Positions 19,525-31,000 of a stretch of 64,000 bases of DNA are shown one piece after another. The notes below the pieces were generated by a model that saw only the letters and a list, made by a program, of their open reading frames with translations, was not told the origin of the DNA and ran no database searches. Position 1 is the stretch's first letter. The number at the start of each line of letters is the position of its first letter. The position numbers and the translations under genes are program-made. Origin of the DNA: Corticium candelabrum. Taxonomy: Eukaryota; Porifera; Homoscleromorpha; Homosclerophorida; Plakinidae. The DNA lies in the NCBI RefSeq assembly GCF_963422355.1, contig NC_085086.1:2759917-2823916 (forward strand), read 5' to 3'.

Positions 19525-21924
19525 CTATATTAACATTCCTATTTGACCGTCAGGTCTTCTGACAAGGAAATCCCATGTCGACAGCCACCTACGTGCTGCA
19601 ACACCTTCCGGAGTAAGAGACTTCAATCCATATGAGAATGGAGAGAAGTAATAAAATGACCACAGAATGGCCAGTACAACCAACCCAATAAATATCAGAT
19701 ATAAGTGACGTAGTCTAACTCGCTGTGGGATGACGTAATGATACACGTGATCAATAACGATGGCGATGAGAACAATCTGGAAAACAACAGCAGGGAGGTA
19801 GTGATGAAGGAAAAGTGCTCTGTCCATCGTAAAGAATGGAACATAATGAAGTAGCCATCCACCGACCAGCAGCCAACCAGCATCCTTGAATTGTGTCCAG
19901 ACTGTCATTTCAATGTCATAAACCTGTCTTCTTCGACGGATCAAATAAAATCCTAATAATCCAAAATAGGTAACCACCCCAACTGATGACGTCCACCATA
20001 GCAACGGGTTGCCTAGCAACTGGATCTGGGCCATAGATGTGTTGCTAATCCAGTAAGCAATCGAACGCTGACACAAAGGCCACTCCAATGGACGCGAACT
20101 GAAGGTATGCTCCTCAGTCAACTCTCGATTTTTCACTAACATGGTGAGCAGCATTTCTCTAAATTTGGAAAAAAACCACATGGAAACTGGAACACCAGAC
20201 CGTTCGTTCGTTTCAGTATTATTCTTTGGGTTAATTCCAAATTGTATCTCCTCCACGATCCATTGACTGCCCTGTTTCGGAGACTGCGTGTTGGTGGTGA
20301 CTTCCCACTGATAAAATCCCCACTCTGGCAATCTGAGGTCGGTTGTTTTCAAAGCCTGTGAGGAGTTGACGTGGACAAATTGAACTGTTGTGGATGTCGA
20401 CGTCCAACCATTTGATCCTTTCGAATGCTTCAAGAATTGAACTTGCCATAGATCTTGTAGCACACTGACATTCTCGTAGTGAATGTATCCCGACACTTCC
20501 TGATTCGTCGGTGTCAAAGGAGCGGCGACGTTGTGAGAGTTTAATCTCCTTCCCGTCATTCGATGAACCAAATGGACAAAATCCTTGTCTTTTACAGGAA
20601 TAGGTGGGTTGTCGAGAGTCGCGTTTTCAGTGCCAGGTCGTTGGATGGCCCACCAATTGTTCATATCAGAATATCCATAACACGTAATCTGTTGCTGAGC
20701 ACTTGAGCCTCGTCCATTATCATAGAACACTGGATAATTGTGTGGATGAGAATGCAGCCAACAGGCTTCTCCGTCAACTCGTTTCAAAGTCACGTGACTT
20801 CCAAATGCAATTTGATGCTCTACACCTGCCTGTGGAAGCTCCTCCGGATGAGTCAATATCCGGGATCCTTCCAGAGACTTCTGAAAATCCCTCGACATGA
20901 AAGCATCATGAGGACCCGATCGGTAAAGCAACTTAAAGTCGATAAAAAAGCAAGTCATGAATACAACGATTGGAATAAAAATCAACCCAAACACTCTCGC
21001 ACCAAAATGCTTTATGACATCATAATCTGACATTTTGGGTTGACCCAGCAACACCCAAAGATCGTGTAGAGTATGAAGTCCGACCAGAAACACGACAAAA
21101 ACTCCCACAAACTTGACACTCAAAACGCAGCCGAGTGCGACTCCCGTTAGGCACAGTTTTTGATACCACACTTGAGAGAAATGCCGCTTTTCGCTGCTGA
21201 ACACGACGTAGCAAAGGACAGTGAGAACAATAAAGAAAATGAGGATCGAGTCAAGTAGAATAAATCGACACTGTGTGACAGATGCATTGTCAAAGATCAA
21301 AAACAGAGAGGCGAGAAACGCAGAGTAGTGCGAACACCCGAGCTCCGTCACGATCCGATACACCATGAGAGGCACCACACTACCCAATACAGCAGGCAGC
21401 AAACGCAGATAAGTGTGTGCAACCAGCTTGGGGTCATACTCTTCTCCGATCGTCTGGAAAGGAAAGAATCCTTCGTAGTTGGTTATCCACGCCATCAGAC
21501 TCAGCAGCTGTTTACCGAGAGGTGGATGCACGTCGAAGAAGAAGATCCCGTGCATGTAATAGCTGATAAATTTTCCAAAGTGTACTTCATCAAACACGAC
21601 CTGATTCGGCTCACTCAGACGCCAGAGTCGAGTTACAAACGATAAAATGCATAAAATCCACCACAACGGATTGATGATAACATTCATTGATATTGGGGGT
21701 AGATCAGAGGTTGAGTCTGGTCGTGGTACATATGTCTGTAGTGCTATCTTTCTCTCTGTGTCCTTCTTTTCCGCGTCAGAGGCTGAGACTTTTGTCGCAG
21801 GGTCGGGATCCTGTTTGGGGCCCTCGTTGTGCTCGTCATCTCCGGTCTCGTTATCATTGCTTTTTTCGTCTTTTGTAGTGTCCTCAGTTTCCTTCTTGTT
21901 CTTGCTTTTTCTGCTGTGTGGCAT
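19525..21924 (-). CDS. POMT1: Protein O-mannosyltransferase 1
   Basis: Transfers mannose from dolichyl-phosphate mannose to Ser/Thr of secretory proteins such as dystroglycan, in the ER membrane, normally in complex with POMT2. The frame is 799 residues from the first ATG (21924). The eight codons upstream follow a stop and contain no ATG. The N-terminus is long, acidic and Lys-rich, then comes the GT39 catalytic region with VVFDEVHFGK (D112, E113). Three MIR-type repeats occupy roughly 320-510, including CWLHSHPHNYP and NGRGSSAQQQITCY. A multi-helix C-terminus ends SLTPEG..RRWLSTWDFLVR. The RSGPHDAFMS and CWLHSH blocks match POMT1 rather than POMT2. The whole gene is one exon. Length is close to the roughly 730-750 residues of vertebrate POMT1 plus the extra N-terminus. 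Confidence 0.95.
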   Translation of the reverse strand: MPHSRKSKNKKETEDTTKDEKSNDNETGDDEHNEGPKQDPDPATKVSASDAEKKDTERKIALQTYVPRPDSTSDLPPISMNVIINPLWWILCILSFVTRLWRLSEPNQVVFDEVHFGKFISYYMHGIFFFDVHPPLGKQLLSLMAWITNYEGFFPFQTIGEEYDPKLVAHTYLRLLPAVLGSVVPLMVYRIVTELGCSHYSAFLASLFLIFDNASVTQCRFILLDSILIFFIVLTVLCYVVFSSEKRHFSQVWYQKLCLTGVALGCVLSVKFVGVFVVFLVGLHTLHDLWVLLGQPKMSDYDVIKHFGARVFGLIFIPIVVFMTCFFIDFKLLYRSGPHDAFMSRDFQKSLEGSRILTHPEELPQAGVEHQIAFGSHVTLKRVDGEACWLHSHPHNYPVFYDNGRGSSAQQQITCYGYSDMNNWWAIQRPGTENATLDNPPIPVKDKDFVHLVHRMTGRRLNSHNVAAPLTPTNQEVSGYIHYENVSVLQDLWQVQFLKHSKGSNGWTSTSTTVQFVHVNSSQALKTTDLRLPEWGFYQWEVTTNTQSPKQGSQWIVEEIQFGINPKNNTETNERSGVPVSMWFFSKFREMLLTMLVKNRELTEEHTFSSRPLEWPLCQRSIAYWISNTSMAQIQLLGNPLLWWTSSVGVVTYFGLLGFYLIRRRRQVYDIEMTVWTQFKDAGWLLVGGWLLHYVPFFTMDRALFLHHYLPAVVFQIVLIAIVIDHVYHYVIPQRVRLRHLYLIFIGLVVLAILWSFYYFSPFSYGLKSLTPEGVAARRWLSTWDFLVRRPDGQIGMLI

Positions 21925-22013
21925 TACTCCCGCACAGCTGCTAATCACGTGTCAAACAACAACGTACGGGACATCGATATGCAGCATCCCGTATAATTGT
22001 ACCTTACGACTAG
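21925..22013. promoter_or_regulatory. Putative bidirectional promoter
   Basis: Only 89 bp separate the POMT1 ATG (minus) from the ATG of the plus-strand 11-exon gene. It contains the E-box CACGTG (21947-21952) and no TATA box. Shared divergent transcription is inferred from spacing alone. Confidence 0.55.
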
Positions 22014-25000
22014 ATGGCCGACGTGGTAAAGCTAGACTCGAAGCAAAGAGCTTCTTTCAAAGTACGCGAAGAGTAGTTTGGTTTTTTGGTTTTAGTCGTA
22101 CTGGTGTTGCCTTTGTGAGCGACATTTTGTTTTTTATTTCTTTCTTCTCAGCTCTCAGTGAAACAAAAGCTGCAAGATCTCGGAAAGTATATCGGTAAGT
22201 GCATACAGTTGTATGTGTAGTCTTTAAACTAGTCAGCGCTACAGCAAAGCAATAACAAGATGTGCTGCATGTGTGTGACGCAGACCACGTGACATTTTCA
22301 AGTGCATACATTGATATAAACTGATTTGTTGACGTTACTGTGGTTGATGTAAACTTATATTCTATTTGTAAATTTTTGTAGTTGGTATCGCATGACTTAG
22401 ATTGCTGATTTGAGTAGATGAGGAGTTGCCCGAGTATGTGATGGTTATGGTAGGCAACAGCAGAAGTCATGCACAGATGGCGTCAGATCTCAAGGTCTTC
22501 TTAGGAAGCAGCACTGTTGTCTTCACTGATTGGTATGGAAATTTAAAATGAGAAATAGATGATGAGAATTGGTGACAAAGAGACAAGACGATGAAACAGG
22601 CGTGTTGACATGCCGATTCAAGGACAGACAAATAGACAGACATGATTTTTGAAATGTATACGTGGTAATGCACTATTATATGTTTATTGAGGTATTTACA
22701 TGGATTAGTTACACTGACTGGTTTAGAGATAAGTTGCTACAAGGTCCTGGTGCCACTTTTTTTGTAGTTCTTTTCTGCAACAGAATACACTCACTCAAAC
22801 CTCCCTAATTCGGAGAGTATGGGACCAGCTGCTGTCCAGATTCTAGAAATGTCCGGAAGATAGAGATAGCTAACACGCGTTATATCCTTGGAATCCCTGA
22901 CCATTTTATTGTAAAGTTTGGTGAATGTCATACCAGGTCTGCATGCAGTATGCGTGCACAGTACACACTTGTACTACACTGTAATGCCCATGTGTACTTT
23001 GTACTATTGTACAGTGTAGTACAGTTACAAATGAGTTCTCTTAGGTACTGGCTCGTGATAGTCAAGACAGGCTTAAGAATTGAGTGTTTATACGGGGAGT
23101 TTCTTGCCAAAGCGCTTACCCTTTGAGTCCCAAGACCTGATTTGTGCTGGGAAAAGTGAGGTGTCTGGATTTTGGAGGTCCGGATTAGGGAGGTTTAAAT
23201 GTATAATATAATGCAGATTTAAAGAATCTAGCCGCCCTGATTAGTGATAGAATGATTCTGGCACAGTCAGAAGTTGTGAGCTGTCAGTGTGAATTATTAT
23301 CTTTAGGTGCACATATACACTGGGATTAGGTAGTGTTCTTACCAGAAACGGATGACTCAACGGCTGGAAATGACCATGTAACCAACTAGATTGGAATGCA
23401 TAGCTAGTGCTCATAGGTATTGTTGGGTACTACTGTAGTAGTATGGGTACTCTACTGTAGTAGTACGTGTACACGTACTCTACTGTAGTAGTATGGGTAC
23501 TTTACTGTAGTAGTATGGGTACTCTACTGTAGTAGTATGTTTACACGTACTCTACTGTAGTAGTATGGGAAAACTAATGTATTTCAACAAGCCGTACTAC
23601 ATATATACACATAACAACGGAAGTCATACTACTACAGTAGAGTACCCCAGTACTCTACTCTACTGTAGTAGTATGGGTACTCTACTGTTAGTATGGGTAC
23701 TCTACTATAGTAGTATGGGTACACATACTCTGCTATAGTAGTATGGGTACACATACTCTGCTATAGTAGTATGGGTACTCTACTGTAGTAAATTCCATCC
23801 CAGCTAACTTCAACCTGGTCAGCCACTTGTGGGAGGGCATGTTGTAACTAGATTAAGATATAATGTAAACTGAGAGCGTCATCAACAGACAGTTTAATGT
23901 GCCAATAGCATGGCTGCATTTCTAGACACTTTGTACATGGAAGTGGAAACCACCACCAGCATTGGCTACACGACACTCTGATGGTCTAAAGTCAAAGAAT
24001 TAGGGAGTTTACTCTAGGGGAAAGTTTTCCAAGGCTTTTGACCCCTTTAGACTATCCTCATCACCAGTTGTTACCCCCTCAGAAAGCTAATCATTTCAAG
24101 TGGTTATTACCTCTAATCATGTACTGCCTGTTCATTGGTCAGCTCATACACTGGGTGTTCATTGGTCAGCTTTTTGATGCAATAATTAATATACAGGAAA
24201 TTACCATGATATCTATCTGACAACAACGGCAGCAATGAAAAGTTTAAAATGGTATTAGTAGCACATTGCTGCAATATTTCTAGTGTTGAAGTTAGCTGGG
24301 ATTGACTTTAGTATGGGCACTCTAGAGCGTTTCTCATAGATTTGTACAAAGACTGTATGTCTTTTCTCAGCCAGCTGTTTAGACATGTTTTGGCATGTGG
24401 TGTGTCTAGCTATGTCCATGTGACCTTTTGTCTCATGACAAACCTTCATTCTGACCTACCATATATGCATCCTTGTAGCCTAAGGTAGCAACCGAGAGTT
24501 TTATTACTTTAGGGTTTCTTTATTAAACAAGTTTCTTGTCGTAGTTTGGGTCTACTGCTATACAGAATCGATTATGTAACTATAGCATCTGCTTAGTAAG
24601 TGCGGTGAATCCTCTCAAAACAGATAAGATATTGGATCTTGAAATGTGATCATGAAAGAGCAGTAGCATGCTCATTATGCTGTGGATGTACTTGTAGCTG
24701 TGAAGATAATGAGTCAACAGAGGCTCACTTAGTGGTATTAATCAAGTTCAAATTTCGCGTATCTTGGTAGCATGTGTGATACAACAAGGTAAGGCCCCCT
24801 GGATCTACTGTACATTGTGATTGTTGTGTTTCACACCGTTAAGTTATTCATTGCTTTTTATTAGGAATCACAGTGCATGAGTAGGGTTGATGTGATTATA
24901 TTCCACTTGTTGCATACCGATGCATCATGTGATTACTGGAGTAGCCTCGGTATGAGGCTATGTACACAGCGCTAAAGCTATATGAGTGTTGCGTCTCTGG

Positions 25001-28000
25001 GTGTTGAATGTTACACTGTTGCTATGCGCTTCTTGTTATTTTTCAATCTCATTTATATAAGCCACATGTCTAGCTATTACACAATAATTATAAATACCTA
25101 TCTATATTACTTAAATTAATTAAATCACAATTTGTGTGTTTATAACTGAGCAAAATAGATGGGGTACACCTTCATGTGTGTTCAGAGAGAATCTGGTTCA
25201 TTGATTTGCATTCACCAACCATAATCGCGACGTTTTGCTGTCAGCTTCTCCATTTTGCTTCCTTGACTTTTTATCACATTGATAACTGATAGTAAGTCAC
25301 TTTGGTGCCCTTGCTATGCCTATAGTAGTGACCATCAATGCAACACATCTGAACCATATTGCAGCTTGTGCACCAATATGGGAGTACATCCAGGATGCTT
25401 GGGCCATGACGTCAACTGCCATCTGCTGGAATGAGATGGATGAAGTAGTCATCTTTAGGCATAGGGACATAGCAACTGGACATTGTTGGGGACTAATTTG
25501 TTGACAAGAGTTAAATGACAGACGTTTCACAGAACATACAATGTGTGCACATAGAGTTGTGGAAATGACGTGACAATCATGTGGTACTCTATTATATTGT
25601 ATTTTTCTAGGCTTTTTCAGAAGCTCTCTAAACTATCGAGTGATGCAACTAATGAATCAGACTCAAGAGAAGGAACACCACTACTAGATGAGAAGCCTGC
25701 AGTCAAATCACCTGCCAAACCACCAGTCAAGCCTGTATGTTACTTCATGTTTGTAATGTCTAGGCCACCAGTGCCTAGTTTATCATATTTATGGGTTGCT
25801 GTTTGCTTATTCTGCATTACATAATCTTGCAAGTTTGTCAATCTCTTGGTTTATAAGCCATATTTGGCTATAGTTAATACTAGGTCAAATATATTTTCTC
25901 TACTTAGGCTAATCATAGTTCTAGCCAGAGCGGGCAATGCCAGCAAAATGCCTGCTGGAGGGCTTAGACTATGATTATTGTAGCCAGAGAGCTGACAATT
26001 CCAGTTGTAGACCTCAAACTATGGCAACAAAGTGATTAGTAGGAGTATTTCTTTCCAAAAAAGTCTGTAGACAAAGGAGTGTGTACCATGCTCTGCTGTC
26101 AGGACAAATCTGCTAAATATTGCAGTAGAGATGCTCCATGGGACAATGCAATGAACTCTCCATTGGCATTGACCTGGCCAAAGAAGGTATAGATTTATTG
26201 AGAAAGGTCAGTCTCCAGGAGTGCTCTACAAATTTTTATTGTTAATTGTATTAACGTAAATGGTGTCAGGTATACATCATTGTAAACATCCAGAGTCAAC
26301 AACAGACAGTGTTCTGTTTCAGATACTATTACCATGGAGAGGTATCACTGTTTCAGTCTGGAAATATATTTACTCAACAGGACATTGTACAAATATATAT
26401 ATATATATATATTGGTATGGTCAGTGGGTGTGGTCAGTGGGTGTGGTCAGTACTGACTATCGTTTGCCAGCTGTCACAATTTCGAGTTAGAACTCTTGTT
26501 AGTTCAGAGCTGTCCCCAGGATTTTTGTAAGGCATGGCAGAAGTTCTCACGACCACGCCCTGCATAATTTTTTAACGTAACGCATTTTAATCTAGAATCC
26601 AATCAAACTTGCTTGACAGTCTTAGAGATAGTATATATAGACCTGTCTATATACCCAGTGTTGTACTGATGTGAACCAAACCTAAACTTATTTTGTTCTC
26701 ATTTGTTGCAACATTTTTGGACAATTTCTACTGGGGATCAGATGCCATTACCTGTTAATTAAGGAAAAGAAAACATCTTTTAAAGTTTACAACAGTACGC
26801 CTTTTTACCGCTACACTTTGATGGTCATGTTTGTACAAAATACGGGCAAGCGCATGCCATGCCAGTTTGTCGGCGCAGCTTCTTCAAAGATAACTAACTG
26901 TTGGCACTTGCAAACATTTCCCGGTTGCAGCCAATGCCACTTCCACGGCATGAAAGAGGCAGTTGTCATCGCCACTGACACGAACCGGGAAATAACTCTG
27001 ATGGAGTGTCACGGGAAAGTAGACTGCCAGCTACGTTGTCTTTTTAGTAATGGAGCACTCATTTTCGCCGAAGTAATCTTGTGTGTGCACATTCTCACAA
27101 GGACTTACCTCAATCATTGTGCTAAAAGGAGAGGTTTTAGGTCAAGGATTAGTATGACTCACACATCGCAGTATATTACAACTTGGAATACGCGTCAAAC
27201 TAAGAAGTCCGTTAAAGTCTTTGAGAAATTTTCAGAGCTCGAGCAATAGTATTCGCATAATCTGTTGAGAACATGTGATTGGGAGGGCAACATATCTACA
27301 GGCCGCATTAATTTATACTCTATCTACAATGACAGCCTTAGATTCGCCTAGATGCTCCCAACAACATAGCAACAAGAATCACGCTTGTTGTGCTAGTCAC
27401 TGTTATCGTTTTTTCGGTCTCTATGGAGAATCTTGTCGCAGTTCTGACAAGTCTTCCTCATTTATTTCTATTGTTAACCTGTTTATTGTTAGTTCTCTAA
27501 AGCCGTCTAATATTCTGCAGTAGCTACACCCTAAATCAAAAACGTTTAGTGATGCTAGAGGGAAACTGCAGTTGCTACCGACGCAATTGTAGGCGGTGCA
27601 TGACAACTACTGTTGCTTTTTGAGTACTTGTATTACAATCAAGTTCATACCATATGGCAGTCATCCCCCTAATTGGTCTCACCATCACACCAAACATCCC
27701 AGGCCCTCTAGGCAAAGAACTAAAATAATATGCAAAGAATTAGTTGCTTGCCTCAAACAACTTTGTAAATTTTTAAAATACGAAGTCCGCTATCTTCATA
27801 GCTACAATAGAGAACAGTAGACTCGAAGAACAACTGTTACAGAGACAGCTAATTAAATCAGTGTATGGTGACTCTTAAATAATGCAATTAAACATTTAGC
27901 TTGTCTGCTTATGTCAAAACGAGACGGGTCTAGGGGCAAAATGTGTGAACGGACCTTATAGTAGCCACTGCCTACTCAGTAAAGCACGGCGGGCCTGTAC

Positions 28001-31000
28001 CAAGCAGGAGCCAAGGCACGGCGGAGCGCCATGCCTTTGGTATGCTGGGGACAACCCTATAGTTATCTACGTCTCTCTTGGCTGTTACTTTTACACTTTC
28101 AATTGACTGTTTACTTACAGCTTGCTGATCTGCTTTGTAGATGCAGCCTGTAGTCATGGATGCTCGAGATGTGATAAGAAGCAAACAGGAGGATCGAGAC
28201 GATCATCGAGATGACCGTAGTTTGCCAAAAACTTCAGTCCTTTCAAGTGTCGTCACAGTACAGCCAAGGTTGGTTTGTGCAAATAGTTAGTGCTCGTTAT
28301 TGTAGTGCATGTGATAAGGTCGTGCATGAACAGGTTAGTGGGTATTTGTTTGGTAAAAAGAGAATGCTAGAATTGATGAATGGACCCGAACAGAGAAATT
28401 ATTTTTTCTGTTTGTTTGGAAATTTGCCATGTGTCTGTATGTTTGCTAAAGCTTGAAGTAACTGGCAACTTTTGTGATCAACTGGGTACCATACGTATTC
28501 GAAAAAGAGCTCATCCGATTAGCAGCCCTGAGGTAGTTAAACAGTGGAAAAGGTGCGTGTTGAAATCATTAATTTATCACAAATGTGTCGGAATAAGTGC
28601 CTGTCCAAACGAGCCCTTCACTAAGACCAGGGCTCTCTCTACAAGGACTACTCTACTTTCCTCACGTCGGGTGAGTGGCCAACCTACATTTGCTACCCGG
28701 TAGATTTGCTTCAGATGTTTATGTGAGACCTCGTAACTGAGAGCTTGTGTGAGAAGTTTCCCAATCTTGTCAAAATATGCTCTTCACACTACAGGGAAGC
28801 ATCCGTTCAGAGATGGCACATGAAGCCATTCATGTCACATGCAGATCTTTCCATTCTGTGCAAGTATGGTACTAGCCTACTTTCTCCGAATGGCAGATGC
28901 ATGCAACAGACTACCCAATGCTGCAGTACTGAGGTGGTAACCTATGCTAATTTATATGATGCCTGGGTTTTGTCAAGTCAAATGGCCATGATCCCGCCCT
29001 TGGCATGCACAAGTCGCTGAGTATGAGTGCATGTTGATAGTGTTAATTTAGAGGAGGTACTGCACAGTAACGGAGGACACTCCTTACAGCAGTGGGCGTG
29101 GTCAATACTTTGACGGATCTGTTTGCCAAGAGTATGACCCTATTCAAAGTGTTTGCGATGCGAGGTGTTGTTTTACGTGTTACTCTAGCCACAGGATTGG
29201 AATAGTTGCCGAAGTCTTGATGTGTTTTGAGTTGAGTCATTATGCGGGCATGTGGGTCAATCATATCTTTGCATTTGTATTTGTGGGTTGGGTCTTTGAA
29301 TGCTTTTGTTGGTGCTGTTTTGAATAGAGCAATAGTTGTAGAAAGATGTTGTATTGAGAAATCGTCAAAGACCCCAAGATTTGACTTTGCAACTTTGACG
29401 ATAAAATCCTTTTCCGGTTTACGAAGTCGTCCGTGTCCATGTTCACTGGTCTGTTGTGGAGTGTTTCTCTCATGCAACCTGTCTGTTTTCTGCTACTGTA
29501 ATCTAACAGAGCAAGTCATAGAGTTCTCGATAACGTCTAGTCTCTAGCTACACGGACATGTACATCTACGGTGAAATAGCTATATAGAATGCGTACAAAT
29601 TACATGCTAGTGTATTATTCTGGGTTCTCTTCTTGCGCAGTTGGCAGTGGAAATTGCAAGCAGTGATCAAGAACCCAATCCTCCCTTAAGACCATCATGG
29701 ACACGGACTGCTGTGTCTAGCCTAGATCTGAGTGTGGTGTTCTAAAACATGCTTAGATTTGACTTAGTAGCAAATTACTAGCAATGCAGCTATCGTAGAA
29801 ACAGATCTGTGTAAACGATCGCTACACTCTCAGACCTCAGAATGGTAGAATTTCCCATCCCAACTCCTGCATAGGTGGTGCATACAGTACCTCCTCTAGT
29901 GTTAATTGTTTCAGGTACACATTACTGCAATGATATATCTCTCTGTATATTTAACTCTTACCCAATCAGCTGTTGCTTACATGCCAGTGAGTACCTATAT
30001 GGTAGAGCCTGAGTAGAGTGACCAAATACAGCAAATGGTGAAGATTACAGGCGAGTGAATACAGCTGTTGTGGGAGATAGTACTTGTTATTGCTGTGTGG
30101 CAAAAGAGCCATAACTTGCCACGAAGGCAGTTTAGTTGCATTTGCTAGTAAATTACTCACCCCGTAGAGCCCTTAAATTTAGATGGACATTCTACAGTGA
30201 AGTGTAGCTTGAAAAGTCTTGTGTAGTGCACTACACCAAGTGCATGCAGCTTTAATTCTTAATTTATTATTAACTTTTAGAGTGTAAACTGATACATCAG
30301 CGGCCTTGCTGCATGCTTTGATCTGACTGCCATCAACATGAATTGTCAGTCTACAGCTTGTATGTTATGTTGAGCTCATTATGCCAAGCAACATCTGCAC
30401 TAACTTAATCATACGATACCCGCCTTTGCCTCAATGATGGTCCTCGCGTGGTCATTCGGACAAGATAAAGGTTAGATTTTCTTAAAAACACACCAGTACC
30501 TGGGCCTCAATTTTGGTCATTTACTGTTCATAAATTTTTATCATTAGTAGTGGCATAACCAGATCAAAAGTTAACTGCTTCACAGAGCTGACATATTGTC
30601 TTCAGCAAATGTAGTACCTTACTTTTTAACAGTATGTAGTCACGGATCTCTTGGATGCTCATTTTGCAGACTAGCACGCTCTAGTCGTGATAGTGCGGCT
30701 CTGTTATCAGTGAACGTTACGTGTACAGTACTGTACCTGCCTAGTACTCTGTACTGTACATTAAGTAAACTTTCCGAGTAATGATACCACACAACTTCAA
30801 GAGATCAGAGACTCTCAAATACTCTAAAAACAGACCATGCTCTTTTGCCAGCTGCTTCCCTTGTGACTTTTGCATATGCCTGGCTATGCCTCTGATTAAG
30901 TCACGTTCAGTTGTTGATGTCCTTTATTCACCTATTTTGAGTAATTGTCGATTTGGCAAGGTCATGGTATAATTTGGCACCATGTTAGATGCTGGCATAC

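Larger units (their letters stand above)
22195..25610 (+). other. Intron 2 of the 11-exon gene
   Basis: 3.4 kb. Holds a pogo/Tigger-like repeat at 22789-23200 and a minisatellite at 23426-23790. The phase across it is consistent without any further exon. Confidence 0.6.

Noticed and set aside
19525-21948. Start of POMT1 at 21948
   Set aside because: No ATG there (the codon is GTG just after a stop); the first ATG is at 21924.
26818-27249. 143-codon plus-strand frame in intron 3
   Set aside because: Has several Cys and His but no recognisable family, no splice context and no second copy; chance or relic cannot be excluded.
29043-29477. 144-codon minus-strand frame in intron 4
   Set aside because: No recognisable domain and no supporting signals.
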